Source: Streptomyces canus (GTDB lineage Bacteria > Actinomycetota > Actinomycetes > Streptomycetales > Streptomycetaceae). Taken from it: a stretch of DNA of 64,000 nt. Below are positions 17,281 to 25,314 of the stretch, piece after piece. The notes beneath the pieces were generated by a model. It saw nothing but the letters and a program-made list of their open reading frames with translations, had not been told where the DNA came from and did no database searches. The stretch is taken from assembly GCF_041435015.1 (NCBI RefSeq), contig NZ_CP107989.1:1984001-2048000 (forward strand), read 5' to 3'. Both the position numbers and the translations under genes were made by a program. Each line of letters begins with the position of its first letter. Position 1 is the stretch's first letter.

Positions 17281-19074
17281 TCAGCTCACGCGGAAGACCG
17301 GCCCCCGTGCGGTGAACGGCAGTCTGGCCCCCTGCGGGATCAGGTAGGCGTGCTCGCGCCGCACCCGCAGTACATCGCACCAGCCGTCGGTGATCACCAG
17401 CACGGGCGCGCTCGTGGGGAAGTCGTCGGCGCGGTGCAGCAGGTCGATGCCGGGCTGCAGGACGGTGCCGCCGCGGCCGTGCACCCGGACCCGTTCGGCG
17501 ATCTCGGTGACGGGCAGATAGCCGGCGTCGTGCGGGGCGGCGTCGCAGAAGACGACCCGGGCGGCCGGTACGTCCCGGGCCTCGGCGTACGAGGCGATCG
17601 CGCCGAGTGCCTTGCCGAGCAGGGTGCGGTTCATCGAGCCGGAGGTGTCCAGGACCACGCCGAAGGTGCAGCGGGCGATCTCCTCGGGCGGGAAGTACCG
17701 GCCTGCGCGCGGGATGTCGGGGGTGGACGACTGACGGCGCGAGGGACGGGCGTAGGACCGCACGGGCTGTGGGCTGGGCACGAACTCGTCGAACCAGCGG
17801 GCGAGTTGTGCGTCCCAGGGCAGCGGCGGATGGCTGAGCGCGCGGATCTCCTCGACCAGGCCGCCGGGCAGGAACCCGCGCTCCTGCCGCTGGTGCAGGT
17901 CGAGGCCCTGGGCGAGGCCACGGCGGTAGAACTCGTCGAGGTCGACGTAGTCGCGGGGCGAGCCGAGCGGGCCGCCGAGGATGTCGCCGGCGCCCTTGCC
18001 GCGGAGCGTGGCGAGCCGGCGCATGCGGCGCAGATCACCGGCGATGCGGTCGTAGACCTCCTCGGAGGAGAGGCCGGCGAGCTCGGGGTCGTACAGCAGG
18101 CCCTCGGGCATGGTGCCGATGCGCATGTCGTTGAGCCAGCCGTTGATGACGTAGTCGCAGGCGATGTTGAAGAGGTAGGGGTCGCGGGTGCCGCAGCGGT
18201 CGCCGTGGCGCAGGGCGGCGTGCAGCATCTCGTGGGCGAGGATGAACCGCCATTCCTCGTCGTCGAAGCGGCGCAGCGGGTTGATGTAGATCTCGGCGGC
18301 CTCGGCGTTGACGGCGGCGATCGCGATGCCGTGGGCGCGGGCGAGTTCGGCGTCGGCGACCAGCTTGATGCCGGCCGCGATGCCGCCGAGCAGCGGGTAG
18401 GAGGAGACGAACCAGCTCAGGGCCCGCTGCCAGGGGCGCAGCGTGGGCGCCTCGCCGTCGAGGGAGTCGCGGCGGCCGCCCGCCATGTCCATCGCCGCCG
18501 ACACGGTCCGGGTCAGGGCGGTGGCGAACGCCAGCTGCCAGTCGGGCGGCTGGGACCAGCCCGCCCACCTCAGCAGCAGCTGGTCGGGCTCGGAGCCCGC
18601 CGTACCGCAGTGTTCGTAGACGCCCGGGATGCCGTCGCGCCGCCAGCGGGCGGCGAGTTGCTCCTCGTCGCCGTCGGGGTAGGAGGCGGGCAGGTGCTCG
18701 GGGGCCCTGCCGACGGGGAAGCCGAGCAGGAAGCGGTTGACCACGAGACACCGGGCGGCGAGGTCGAAGCGGTCGGGCTGGGTGCGTTCGCCCTTCACCG
18801 ACGGGACGTGTCCGAAGCCGAGGTGCAGGACGGCGTGGGCGAGCGCCCAGGCCCAGGCCGTGGGCTCGGCGAGCCGGTCGGGGTGGGCGTGGAGATCGCC
18901 GTCGGAGTCGACGACCACGAGCCCGTCCCGGGGCGCGAACCGGCACTCCTCCCGGCGGCAGACGTCGAACTCGACGGCCGCGAGGGCGGGGTTGGCCCGC
19001 ATCAGCTTCATTCCCTCGGCGAACGCCTCGCCCGCGAGGTCCCGCTTCTTCTTCTTTTCCGGGCTCCGGCTCAC
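17281..19074 (-). CDS. DUF2201 putative metallopeptidase with VWA-like domain
   Basis: 597-residue cytosolic protein. An N-terminal DUF2201 region contains a zincin-like HEMLH (His281 and His285), preceded by a second His-rich helix (LAHAVLHLGFGH) near residue 85. The C-terminal half is a VWA-like fold with an intact metal-ion site DTSGSM (Asp476), later ITDGW. GTG start overlaps the stop of the MoxR ATPase gene by four bases (GTGA). Such MoxR + VWA/DUF2201 pairs act like AAA+ chaperone and co-chaperone for assembling or activating a target complex; the target is unknown. Confidence 0.9.
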   Translation of the reverse strand: MSRSPEKKKKRDLAGEAFAEGMKLMRANPALAAVEFDVCRREECRFAPRDGLVVVDSDGDLHAHPDRLAEPTAWAWALAHAVLHLGFGHVPSVKGERTQPDRFDLAARCLVVNRFLLGFPVGRAPEHLPASYPDGDEEQLAARWRRDGIPGVYEHCGTAGSEPDQLLLRWAGWSQPPDWQLAFATALTRTVSAAMDMAGGRRDSLDGEAPTLRPWQRALSWFVSSYPLLGGIAAGIKLVADAELARAHGIAIAAVNAEAAEIYINPLRRFDDEEWRFILAHEMLHAALRHGDRCGTRDPYLFNIACDYVINGWLNDMRIGTMPEGLLYDPELAGLSSEEVYDRIAGDLRRMRRLATLRGKGAGDILGGPLGSPRDYVDLDEFYRRGLAQGLDLHQRQERGFLPGGLVEEIRALSHPPLPWDAQLARWFDEFVPSPQPVRSYARPSRRQSSTPDIPRAGRYFPPEEIARCTFGVVLDTSGSMNRTLLGKALGAIASYAEARDVPAARVVFCDAAPHDAGYLPVTEIAERVRVHGRGGTVLQPGIDLLHRADDFPTSAPVLVITDGWCDVLRVRREHAYLIPQGARLPFTARGPVFRVS

Positions 19075-20132
19075 CGCCGCGCCTCCACCAGCCGGGGCAT
19101 GTCACGAGCCGCCTCGACGAGGAACCAGGAGGGCAGTACGGGGTTGCCGTCGGCATCGGAGGCGATGACGGTCTGGGCGACCTCGACGGAGATCTCGGCG
19201 AGCTGGACGAGCAGCGACTTGGCTCGGTACGCCGTCTGGCGACCGGCCGCCGACATGTGCTCCTTGCTGACCGGGAGTTCCTTGATCAGACGGCCGCGGA
19301 AGGATTCGGCGAGGTAGTAGAGCAGGTCGCGGTCCTCCAGGCGGTTCGGCCAGCGGGCGTCGCCCTTGATGATCGCCTCGATGCCGAACCGGCTGCGCAC
19401 GATCTTGACGTAGCCGCAGAACGCGGTCGCGTGCCTGGGCGTCAGGGTGCCGTGCGCGAGAACCTTCAGGGTCTCCTCGTCGAGGTCGCGGCCGAAGGAG
19501 TGCAGCGCGTCGGAGAGCATGTGCCAGGAGCGGGGCGTGGAGAAGGGCTCCTCGGTCTTCGGCGGCTTGGACCACAGGTGGTCGGGCCGGTCGGTGAGGT
19601 GGTCGAGGATCCAGGGGTGGATGCCGTTCTCGGCGGCCCAGACCAGCCAGTCCTTCGCGGACGCCTCCAGGTGGACATGGGTGAGGCGGTTGACGAGGGC
19701 GGAGGCGATGGGCCGGGCGAGGGCGTTGTCGGTGGCCCGGTTCCCGGCACCGATGACGATGGAGCCCTTGGGGAGTTCGTAGTCGCCGATACGGCGGTCC
19801 AGGATCAGCGAGTAGAACGCCTTCTGCACATCCGGCGTGGCCGCGTTCAGCTCGTCCAGGAACAGACAGTACGGCTCGTCGCGCGCGATGGATTCCGGCG
19901 GGCAGAACACCGACCGCCCGTCCCGGATCTGGGGCACCCCGATGAGGTCCTCGGGAGCGAGCTGGGTACCGATCAGGCTCACGCACTCCAGGCCCAGCGA
20001 GGCGGCGAACTCCCTGACGAGGGACGACTTGCCGATGCCGGGGGCACCCCAGACGAAGACGGGCCGCACGGTGGCGAGGCCGAGGAGAAGCTCGGGGATA
20101 CGGGAGGGCGAAACGGTGACGGCAGCCTGCAA
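19071..20132 (-). CDS. MoxR-family AAA+ ATPase
   Basis: 353-residue ATPase. Walker A is GAPGIGKSS (Lys35), Walker B LFLDELNAA (about residue 95), sensor 1 IGAGNR and an Arg finger ALVNR. The family-typical DLIGVP loop follows strand 2. The start is TTG 20132, eight bases after GGAG; an in-frame extension upstream lacks a ribosome site, and the annotated starts in relatives begin at this place. It overlaps the downstream DUF2201/VWA gene (GTGA), so stoichiometric co-production with it is expected. Confidence 0.87.
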   Translation of the reverse strand: MQAAVTVSPSRIPELLLGLATVRPVFVWGAPGIGKSSLVREFAASLGLECVSLIGTQLAPEDLIGVPQIRDGRSVFCPPESIARDEPYCLFLDELNAATPDVQKAFYSLILDRRIGDYELPKGSIVIGAGNRATDNALARPIASALVNRLTHVHLEASAKDWLVWAAENGIHPWILDHLTDRPDHLWSKPPKTEEPFSTPRSWHMLSDALHSFGRDLDEETLKVLAHGTLTPRHATAFCGYVKIVRSRFGIEAIIKGDARWPNRLEDRDLLYYLAESFRGRLIKELPVSKEHMSAAGRQTAYRAKSLLVQLAEISVEVAQTVIASDADGNPVLPSWFLVEAARDMPRLVEARR

Positions 20133-20227
20133 AGCGGTGGCTCCAGGGAGGTGTTCGAGGAGGGGATGACTCGAACAGTGTGTGCGTGGCCCCGAACGGA
20201 CGCAGCTGATTTTCCCGGGCCGAAGGT

Positions 20228-22303
20228 CTACGCGGCCTTCTCCTCCGCCTTCCCCAACGGCACTTGAGGACCTCCCGCTTCGTCGAGCCACCCCCGCAGC
20301 ACCCGGTGCACCTGCTCGGCCCCGGTGATGTCCTCAGGAGGCTCGGACAGGGCGAGCGGCGACAGCAGGAACGGCTTGGCCTGCGCACCCCCCAGCCCGC
20401 CGTGCGACCCGATCTGCTCCTCGAAGGCGAGCACCTCCCCCTCCGCCGGGTCGTACCAGGAGTTGACCATGATGTCGGCGGTGTGCGGAAAGGAGTGGGT
20501 CCGGCGCACGACATCGGCCGCCCCCGGCCCGAAGTCGGCCAACGGCCCCGGTGTCTCGTCCAGTTGCTCCAGCGGGATCTCCGTACCGAACGGCCCCAGC
20601 ACCACCCCGCCGTACTCCTCGCTGCGCACCAGGAGGAAGCCGACACCAGGATGATTGGCGAGAGTGGTCAGCAGAGCCGGGTGCCTCGCGTCCATCTCCT
20701 CCTTGCTCATCCGGTGATGCACGTCCGGGAAGGAGACCAGCCCGAGGTTGCCGGACGCCAGCACGATCGGTTCGGAGTCGCGCGCGGGCCGGTACTGCTC
20801 ACGCCCCTCCTTGCCCGGCCGGCGCAGCGCGGCACGGACGGCGGCGCGGGCCTCGGCCCCGCTGTGGGTGCGCTCGGCCTTGCGCGACACGGGCAGCCCG
20901 CAGCCGGCCCGGACCAGGTCGCCGAGGGTGAGCCCGTAGCGGGTGCGGAAGGTCTCGCCGGGGCTCTGGCCGTGGTCGGAGAGGACGACGATCCGGTACG
21001 GGCGCGGAGCGTGCTCGGCGACGTTCTCGATCAGCGCGAGCGAGCGGTCCAGGCGCTCCAGGACCTTCGCGGCGTCGCGGCTCGTGGGCCCGGAGTGATG
21101 GGCGACCTCGTCGTAGGCGACGAGGTCGGCGTAGACGGCCGTGCGCCCGGCGAGCATGTCGCCCATGACGGCGGCGACCACGACATCGCGTTCCACGACG
21201 GTCGCGAAGGCGCGGACGAGCGGGTACAGGCCCCCGCGGCCCACCCGGGGGCGTTCCTTGCGTATCCGGGCGCGGGTCGACTGGCCGATCTCGCGGCCGA
21301 CCTCGGCGAAGAACGACATGGCGGTGCGGACGGCGTTGGCGGGGTCGGAGAAGTAGGCGAAGTAGCCGGCCCGGGAGCGGGTCTCGCGGCTGCGTCGGCG
21401 GGTGGCGATGGACAGGACGAGGGCCTGTTCCTCGGCGCCGCCGGAGAAGAGGTTGCCGCGGCTCGCGCCGTCGACGGCGAGCAGTCCGCCGTGTCCCGCC
21501 TGTTCCACGGCCCGGTGCTGGAGTTCGACGGCGCTGGTCGGACGGTTGCAGACCATCACCTCGCCGTGGTCCTTCTCGTACCAGCGGAAGGCGGGGACGT
21601 CGTGGTTGCTGCCGTGCAGGATGCCGAGCTGGCTGGCACCGGTCTGGCTGGACCAGTCGGTGCGCCAGGACGTGAGCCGGTGGGTGGGGCGTACCCCACG
21701 GCCGGAGTGGTCGCCGTGGCCCAGCCATCGGGCGATCGTCGGCATGAGTCCCTCACGCACCGCGGCCAGCAGGACGTCGTGGCCCACTCCGTCGAGCTGG
21801 AGGAAGACCGTGCCGGGGGTGGCCGGACCCAGGGGGCCGCCTCGGCGGCGGCGGTCGGCGAGACGGTACAGGCGGCGCCGGTAGGCGTCGTCGTCGCGCA
21901 CCGCGAGGGCACCGCCGGTGGCGGAGGCGACCGCGGACATCACGGCGGCCACCACGACCGCGGTCTCCGGGGCTGCGTCGCCGCGCTCGGCGGGGTTCAG
22001 GCGCAGGGCGAGCAGCAGCAGCGCCCCGTTGAGGAAGAAGACGAGGAGCCCGAGCACCAGGGTCGGTACGAGCAGGAACAGCCGTACGAGCAGGGGCCAT
22101 ACGACGGCCGACAGCACACCGAAGGCACCGGCGCCGAACGCCGCCGTGACAGCGATCCGGGTCGCGCTGTCACCGGTCGGGGACTGGAGCCGGAAGTCCG
22201 GCAGGATGCCCGCCAGCACCAGCATCGTCAGGGTGGAGACGACCCATACCGTGACGCTCCGCCCGACCTGACTGGCCACCCGCCGCCAACGCCCCGCACG
22301 CAC
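20228..22303 (-). CDS. Membrane-anchored alkaline-phosphatase-superfamily phosphodiesterase with phage-holin-like N-terminus
   Basis: 691-residue protein, GTG start. Residues 15-140 hold four membrane helices in a pattern like the PF04020 (phage holin 4/YvlD-like) family. Residues 165-690 are a type I phosphodiesterase/nucleotide pyrophosphatase-like domain: metal-binding FLQLDGVGHDVL (about 170), the Ser/Thr-rich SWRTDWSSQTGASQ nucleophile region (about 210), YDEVAHHSGP (about 395) and VVLSDHGQSPG (about 440). The helices would hold the hydrolase at the membrane; substrate could be lipid head groups or teichoic-acid-like polymer. The domains are each recognisable; their combination is conserved in Streptomyces as far as I recall. 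Confidence 0.85.
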   Translation of the reverse strand: MRAGRWRRVASQVGRSVTVWVVSTLTMLVLAGILPDFRLQSPTGDSATRIAVTAAFGAGAFGVLSAVVWPLLVRLFLLVPTLVLGLLVFFLNGALLLLALRLNPAERGDAAPETAVVVAAVMSAVASATGGALAVRDDDAYRRRLYRLADRRRRGGPLGPATPGTVFLQLDGVGHDVLLAAVREGLMPTIARWLGHGDHSGRGVRPTHRLTSWRTDWSSQTGASQLGILHGSNHDVPAFRWYEKDHGEVMVCNRPTSAVELQHRAVEQAGHGGLLAVDGASRGNLFSGGAEEQALVLSIATRRRSRETRSRAGYFAYFSDPANAVRTAMSFFAEVGREIGQSTRARIRKERPRVGRGGLYPLVRAFATVVERDVVVAAVMGDMLAGRTAVYADLVAYDEVAHHSGPTSRDAAKVLERLDRSLALIENVAEHAPRPYRIVVLSDHGQSPGETFRTRYGLTLGDLVRAGCGLPVSRKAERTHSGAEARAAVRAALRRPGKEGREQYRPARDSEPIVLASGNLGLVSFPDVHHRMSKEEMDARHPALLTTLANHPGVGFLLVRSEEYGGVVLGPFGTEIPLEQLDETPGPLADFGPGAADVVRRTHSFPHTADIMVNSWYDPAEGEVLAFEEQIGSHGGLGGAQAKPFLLSPLALSEPPEDITGAEQVHRVLRGWLDEAGGPQVPLGKAEEKAA

Positions 22304-22371
22304 GCCCCGTACACCTCACGTCCCGGCCCGTCGTCGGTGCGGGCGCTGGGACCAGCGTGTCATACGGGTGG

Positions 22372-22773
22372 CTAACGGCCGTCGTATCCCGCCGTCGGCA
22401 TCGACAGCCTGCGATGCACCCTGGCCTTCATCTGGGCGTCGTAGAGGGGCTCCGCGAAGCCCACCGTCTCGACCCGCACCCCGCGGCGGGCGCACTCTGC
22501 GGTGAACTCCTCCACGGAGGACAGGGCGCTCTCCAGGACCCTGCGGCTCGGGGCCACGAAGAGATCCCGCCCCGCCCGCACCCCGTCCCACAGCACGCAG
22601 TGGTCGGCCCTGAGCCCTCGCACCAGCAGTTCCCTGCGCACGGTGTACCCCCGCTCCGCGGCCCAGCGCGCACACATCGCGTGCTGGCTGCGGGAGTCCA
22701 CCAGGAAGGGGTCGGCGTCCAGCTCCTCCAGCGGCGTCAGACTCGCGATCGCCGTGACATGGACCGCTCCCAT
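22372..22773 (-). CDS. Small protein with degenerate serine-recombinase-like N-terminal fold
   Basis: 133-residue soluble protein. The string SQHAMCARWAAERGYTV followed by LFVAPSRRVLESALSSV and a GVRVETVG strand follows the order of a resolvase catalytic domain (helix after QR..C..YA..RGY, then DR-L-R...G). The catalytic serine motif (Y-R-x-S) and DNA-binding tail are absent. It is therefore either a domesticated relative or a chance resemblance. It stands alone between the holin-phosphodiesterase gene and a divergent MBL-fold gene. Function unknown. Confidence 0.72.
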   Translation of the reverse strand: MGAVHVTAIASLTPLEELDADPFLVDSRSQHAMCARWAAERGYTVRRELLVRGLRADHCVLWDGVRAGRDLFVAPSRRVLESALSSVEEFTAECARRGVRVETVGFAEPLYDAQMKARVHRRLSMPTAGYDGR

Positions 22774-22856
22774 GGTGTCCCCCTCACCTCCGGGTTTCGC
22801 CGCCGACCCTACTCCAGCCCGTAGGCTTCGGGGAGTCGCGCGAAGGAGGCAAAGAG

Positions 22857-23630
22857 GTGCCGGTGGAGATCGCCTGGTGGGGCCACGCCACCTGCACGGT
22901 GACGGATTCGGACGTACGTGTGCTCACCGACCCTCTGTTCGCTCGCCGTCTCGCTCATCTGCGCCGGCGCCGCGGTGCGGTACCGCCGCCCGGCGCCCGG
23001 CGTGCGGACGTGGCCCTCGTCTCCCATCTGCACGCCGACCACCTGCACGTTCCCTCGCTGGCCCGGCTCGAGCCGGGCACGCGCCTGCTCGTGCCCCGGG
23101 GCGCACCACGCCAGGTGCCGGGGCTGCGCCGGCTCACCCACCTCCGGGTGGACGAGGTGGCGCCCGGCGACGAGCGACGCGTCGGCGACCTCCTCATACG
23201 CGTGGTCCCGGCCTGGCACGACGGGCGCCGGCTGCCGGTCGGGCCGCACCGCTCCCCCGCGCTCGGTTACGTCGTCGAGGGCTCGGCGCGGACGTACTTC
23301 GCCGGGGACACCGGGCTGTTCGACGACATGGCCAAGGAGGTCGGGCCGGTCGACGTGGCGTTGTTGCCGGTCGGCGGGTGGGGGCCGTATCTCGGGGAGG
23401 GGCACCTCGACGCCGGGCGCGCGGCCCAGGCCCTGGCCCGGTTGGCGCCGCGCAGTGCGGTGCCGGTGCACTACGGAACGTACTGGCCGATCGGGATGGA
23501 CGCGGTGCGGCCGCATGAGTTCCATGCGCCGGGTGCGGAGTTCGTGCGGCTGGCGGCGCAGTTCGCGCCGGGCGTGGATGTGCACCGGTTGGAGCACGGG
23601 GAGAGCGTGCGGCTGGAGGTCGCGCGGTGA
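22857..23630 (+). CDS. MBL-fold metallo-hydrolase (UlaG-like)
   Basis: 257-residue cytosolic hydrolase. GTG start seven bases after GGAGG. The two-metal site is complete: WWGHAT, then SHLHADHLHVP (HxHxDH, about residue 58), YFAGDTGLFDDM (about 143) and VHYGTYWP (about 203). It is closest to the UlaG/YtnP-like subgroup; substrate unknown. Its stop overlaps the DedA gene start (GTGA), so a membrane-linked role is suggested by context only. Confidence 0.9.
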   Translation: MPVEIAWWGHATCTVTDSDVRVLTDPLFARRLAHLRRRRGAVPPPGARRADVALVSHLHADHLHVPSLARLEPGTRLLVPRGAPRQVPGLRRLTHLRVDEVAPGDERRVGDLLIRVVPAWHDGRRLPVGPHRSPALGYVVEGSARTYFAGDTGLFDDMAKEVGPVDVALLPVGGWGPYLGEGHLDAGRAAQALARLAPRSAVPVHYGTYWPIGMDAVRPHEFHAPGAEFVRLAAQFAPGVDVHRLEHGESVRLEVAR

Positions 23631-24241
23631 CGTGGCTCGCGGCCGCCACCACGGGGGCGACGCCGGGGGCTGCCGGACAGGCGATCGGGTACCCGACGTT
23701 GTTCCTGCTGGTGTTTCTGGGGGCGTTGGTACCGGTGGTTCCCACGGGGGCGCTGGTGAGTTCGGCCGCCGTCGTGGCGTTTCATCAGACGGCGCCTCTT
23801 TCTCTGCTGTTCGTGTTCGTCACGGCCTCCACCGCCGCGTTTCTCGGGGACGTCGCCCTGTACTGGCTGGGGCGGCGCGGGATGAAGTCGAAGAACGGAT
23901 CGCGGTGGCTGGAGGCGCTTCGGTCCCGGGCGCCGGAGGAGCGGCTCTCCCAGGCGCAGGGAAAGCTGGCCGACCACGGGGTGGCCGTCCTCGTCCTTTC
24001 CCGGCTGGTGCCGGCGGGGCGGATACCGGTGATGCTGGCCTGTCTCATGGCCGAGTGGCCGTTGCGGCGGTTCGTTCGGGGGAATCTCCCGGCCTGTCTC
24101 GCCTGGGCCGTGACGTATCAGCTGATCGGGATTCTGGGTGGATCGCTGTTCCCGGAGCCTTGGCAGGGTGTGGTGGCGGCGGTCGCGCTGACCGTGGCGA
24201 TCAGCGCGGCACCGACGGTGTGGAAGCGGGTGCGCTCCTAG
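23627..24241 (+). CDS. DedA-family membrane protein
   Basis: 204-residue integral membrane protein of the DedA/SNARE-associated PF09335 family. Members act in undecaprenyl-phosphate or phospholipid scrambling and membrane homeostasis. Features: two re-entrant hairpin regions near residues 20-65 with FLGALVPVVPTGA, the conserved FLGDVALYWLGRRG (about residue 66) and the basic RLVPAGRIPVMLACLMA segment (about 122) matching F/R-x3-R..P..aG. GTG start overlaps the MBL gene. Its final TAG overlaps the convergent MBL gene's stop in a four-base CTAG. Confidence 0.88.
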   Translation: MTWLAAATTGATPGAAGQAIGYPTLFLLVFLGALVPVVPTGALVSSAAVVAFHQTAPLSLLFVFVTASTAAFLGDVALYWLGRRGMKSKNGSRWLEALRSRAPEERLSQAQGKLADHGVAVLVLSRLVPAGRIPVMLACLMAEWPLRRFVRGNLPACLAWAVTYQLIGILGGSLFPEPWQGVVAAVALTVAISAAPTVWKRVRS

Positions 24242-25314
24242 GGGCGCGCAGAGGGGTGCTCATAGGGGTGCTCCAGCACCCGTGAGCCTCCGACCGGCAG
24301 GTCCCACAGGTCCTCGCGTGCCAGGCCCGCCTTCTCCCACGCCTCCCTGACCCTGGTCAGCGGTTCCAGCACCGGTTCGGCCGACAGCACGAACGTCGCC
24401 CAGTGCATGGGGGCCATGCGGCGGGCGCCCAGGTCCTGGGCCGCTCGCACCGCCTCCTCCGGGTCGCAGTGCACGTCGCTGAGCCACCAGCGGGGGTCGT
24501 AGGCGCCGATGGGCAGGAGGGCGAGGTCGATGCCGGGATAGCGGTGGCCGATACGGGAGAACCAGTGGCCGTAGCCCGTGTCGCCCGCGAAGTAGACGCG
24601 CTGCCCGTCCTGCGCGGTGAGGACCCAGCCGCCCCACAGGGTGCGACAGGTGTCCGTGAGGGAGCGCTTGGACCAGTGGTGGGCGGGGACGAAGTCGAAG
24701 CGGACGCCGTTCAGTTCGGCCGCCTCCCACCAGTCCAGTTCGGTCACCGCGGTGAAGCGGCGGCGGTGGAACCAGCGGGCCAGTCCGGCCGGGACGAAGA
24801 CCGGGGTGTCGCGCGGGAGGCGTCGCAGGGTCGGGGCGTCCAGGTGGTCGTAGTGGTTGTGGCTGATGACGACCGCGTCGATGCGCGGCAGGGCGTTCCA
24901 GTCGATGCCGACCGGGGTGATGCGGGCCGGGGTGCCGAGGATGCGGCGGGACCAGACCGGGTCGGTGAGGACGGTCAGGCCGCCGATCCGTACCACCCAA
25001 CTGGCGTGTCCCGCCCAGGAGACGGCGACCGTGCGGGCGTCGACGGCGGGGATCGGGGCGGGCGCGTAGGGCAGTTTCGGGATGTCGGCGAGGCCCTCGG
25101 GTCCGGGGCGTACGGCGCCCTCGCGGGCGAAGCGGGCCATGGCCTTCAGACCGGGCAGCGGGGCGGTCAGTCGGTCGTGGAAGGACCGCGGCCACACTCT
25201 CCGCTCCCCCAGCTGGCGGGGTTCGGCGAGCGGCGGGGACGGGGACGCGAAGGAGGGGGCCGAGGGCTCGTCGGCCACTCGCGTGCTGGTGGTCGACTCG
25301 GACTGCTGCGTCAT
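24238..25314 (-). CDS. MBL-fold metallo-hydrolase (NAPE-PLD-like)
   Basis: 358-residue hydrolase resembling N-acyl-phosphatidylethanolamine phospholipase D and RomA-type lactamase-fold proteins. Motifs: WAGHASWVVRIGGLTVLTDP (about residue 105), SHNHYDHLD (HxHxDH, about 150), PAHHWSKR (about 205), YFAGDTGYG (about 245) and MHWATF (about 305). The chosen start, ATG 25314, overlaps the stop of the aminotransferase-like gene (ATGA) and has GGGAG eight bases before; ATG 25329 is an alternative. There is no signal peptide. It is translationally coupled to the aminotransferase-like gene. Confidence 0.88.
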   Translation of the reverse strand: MTQQSESTTSTRVADEPSAPSFASPSPPLAEPRQLGERRVWPRSFHDRLTAPLPGLKAMARFAREGAVRPGPEGLADIPKLPYAPAPIPAVDARTVAVSWAGHASWVVRIGGLTVLTDPVWSRRILGTPARITPVGIDWNALPRIDAVVISHNHYDHLDAPTLRRLPRDTPVFVPAGLARWFHRRRFTAVTELDWWEAAELNGVRFDFVPAHHWSKRSLTDTCRTLWGGWVLTAQDGQRVYFAGDTGYGHWFSRIGHRYPGIDLALLPIGAYDPRWWLSDVHCDPEEAVRAAQDLGARRMAPMHWATFVLSAEPVLEPLTRVREAWEKAGLAREDLWDLPVGGSRVLEHPYEHPSARP

